Shown piece by piece: positions 5,399 to 5,827 of a stretch of DNA of 5,827 nt (positions are counted from its first letter, which is position 1; the number at the start of each line of letters is the position of its first letter). Origin of the DNA: Gemmatimonadota bacterium (GTDB lineage: Bacteria > Gemmatimonadota > Gemmatimonadetes > Longimicrobiales > Gaopeijiaceae); NCBI GenBank assembly GCA_024638395.1, contig JAHEKK010000230.1:1-5827 (forward strand), in the 5' to 3' direction. The notes beneath the pieces are model-generated. The model did not search any database, was not told the DNA's origin, and was given only the letters and a program-made list of their open reading frames with translations. The translations under genes were made by a program, and so were the position numbers.

Positions 5399-5827
5399 AT
5401 GACATCCTTTGAAGAGCTGAACATCGAGGACGAGGTGGTGGAGGCGCTCGCCGCCGAAGGGATCGAGATCCCAACCCAGTTCCAGGCGGCGGCGGTCCCG
5501 GTCATCGCCAAAGGACGGGATCTCCTGGGAAGGGCCGGCCCCGGAGCGGGCACGTTGATCGGATACGCAGCCGGGCTGCTAAGCCGTCTGGACGGTGGTG
5601 CCGGATCCCCCGCGGTCATCGTCCTCTGCACCGGCGTCCGCCAATCAACCGAACTGGCCCGCTCCCTTGCCTCGATGGCCGAGGCGTGCGGCATGCGCGT
5701 GGCCGCACTCGCCCCGCAGTGGAATCTTCCCCAGCGAGCCGACTTCCTCTTCGTACCCGCAGAGGAGATTGGGGCATTGTTCGACGGTAGCGTGGCTCTG
5801 ACCGCCCTGAAGGCCGTGGTGATCCAC
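5399..5827 (+). CDS. Degenerate DEAD-box helicase-like protein (Walker A lysine lost), cut by window edge
   Basis: The frame stays open for 143 codons to the right edge. The start MTSFEELNIEDEVVEALAAE and the IPTQFQAAAVPVIAKGRDLLGRA stretch align well with a DEAD-box N-terminus: conserved Phe4, Q-motif Pro25-Thr26 and Gln29, then GRDLLG. The nucleotide loop reads RAGPGAGTL (45-53) instead of AQTGTGKT, so Thr52 replaces the catalytic lysine and Leu53 the following Thr. PTREL has become a non-matching CTGVRQSTELA (77-87), TPGR has become VPAEE (119-123), and the segment between them is shortened with the GG motif missing. The last residues ALKAVVIH correspond to the strand just before DEAD. This strongly suggests a protein that no longer hydrolyses ATP in the usual way. 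It starts 3 bases after the upstream stop, with AGG close to the ATG (5399). It is not a frameshifted gene: alignment holds in a single frame. The rest lies outside the window. Confidence 0.78.
   Translation, partial: MTSFEELNIEDEVVEALAAEGIEIPTQFQAAAVPVIAKGRDLLGRAGPGAGTLIGYAAGLLSRLDGGAGSPAVIVLCTGVRQSTELARSLASMAEACGMRVAALAPQWNLPQRADFLFVPAEEIGALFDGSVALTALKAVVIH

Noticed and set aside
5399..5827. Frameshift or sequencing error as the cause of the missing helicase motifs.
   Set aside because: Alignment to the DEAD-box N-terminal domain holds in a single frame before and after the P-loop, so the changes are substitutions and a short deletion rather than a frame error.

Overview
The window looks like chromosomal DNA from a high-GC bacterium. 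It is densely packed: nine genes, overlapping or nearly touching ends, and frequent GTG and TTG starts. Codon use looks even throughout, and I see no mobile element, CRISPR array, tRNA or rRNA. Two of the uncharacterised proteins (134 and 100 aa) give me an impression of Gemmatimonadota, but that is recollection, not something the sequence proves.

Left block (1-2037, minus strand). A RhlE-like DEAD-box RNA helicase is followed by a 134-residue protein of unknown function, joined by an ATGA stop/start overlap. After a 76-base gap comes the N-terminal third of a PLP-dependent threonine/serine ammonia-lyase, cut by the window edge. The three may share one transcript.

Middle block (2038-4436). 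A 91-base AT-richer gap separates the helicase from a divergent low-molecular-weight protein tyrosine phosphatase (plus strand). The phosphatase ends 6 bases from the end of a convergent two-gene unit on the minus strand: a class I aspartate-type aminotransferase followed by an SAM-dependent O-methyltransferase, whose ends overlap.

Right block (4437-5827, plus strand). A 36-base divergent gap appears to hold back-to-back promoters sharing one AT-rich core. It leads into three tightly packed genes: a thioredoxin-fold DsbA/FrnE-like protein lacking the CXXC cysteines, a 100-residue protein of unknown function, and the start of a DEAD-box-like protein.

The most interesting item is that last protein. 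It keeps the N-terminal layout and Q-motif of a DEAD-box helicase but has lost the Walker A lysine and the recognisable Ia and Ib motifs, so it looks like a pseudo-helicase. It lies 3.4 kb from an intact DEAD-box gene and beside a second protein that has lost its family's active-site residues. The window ends just before the position where the DEAD motif would be.
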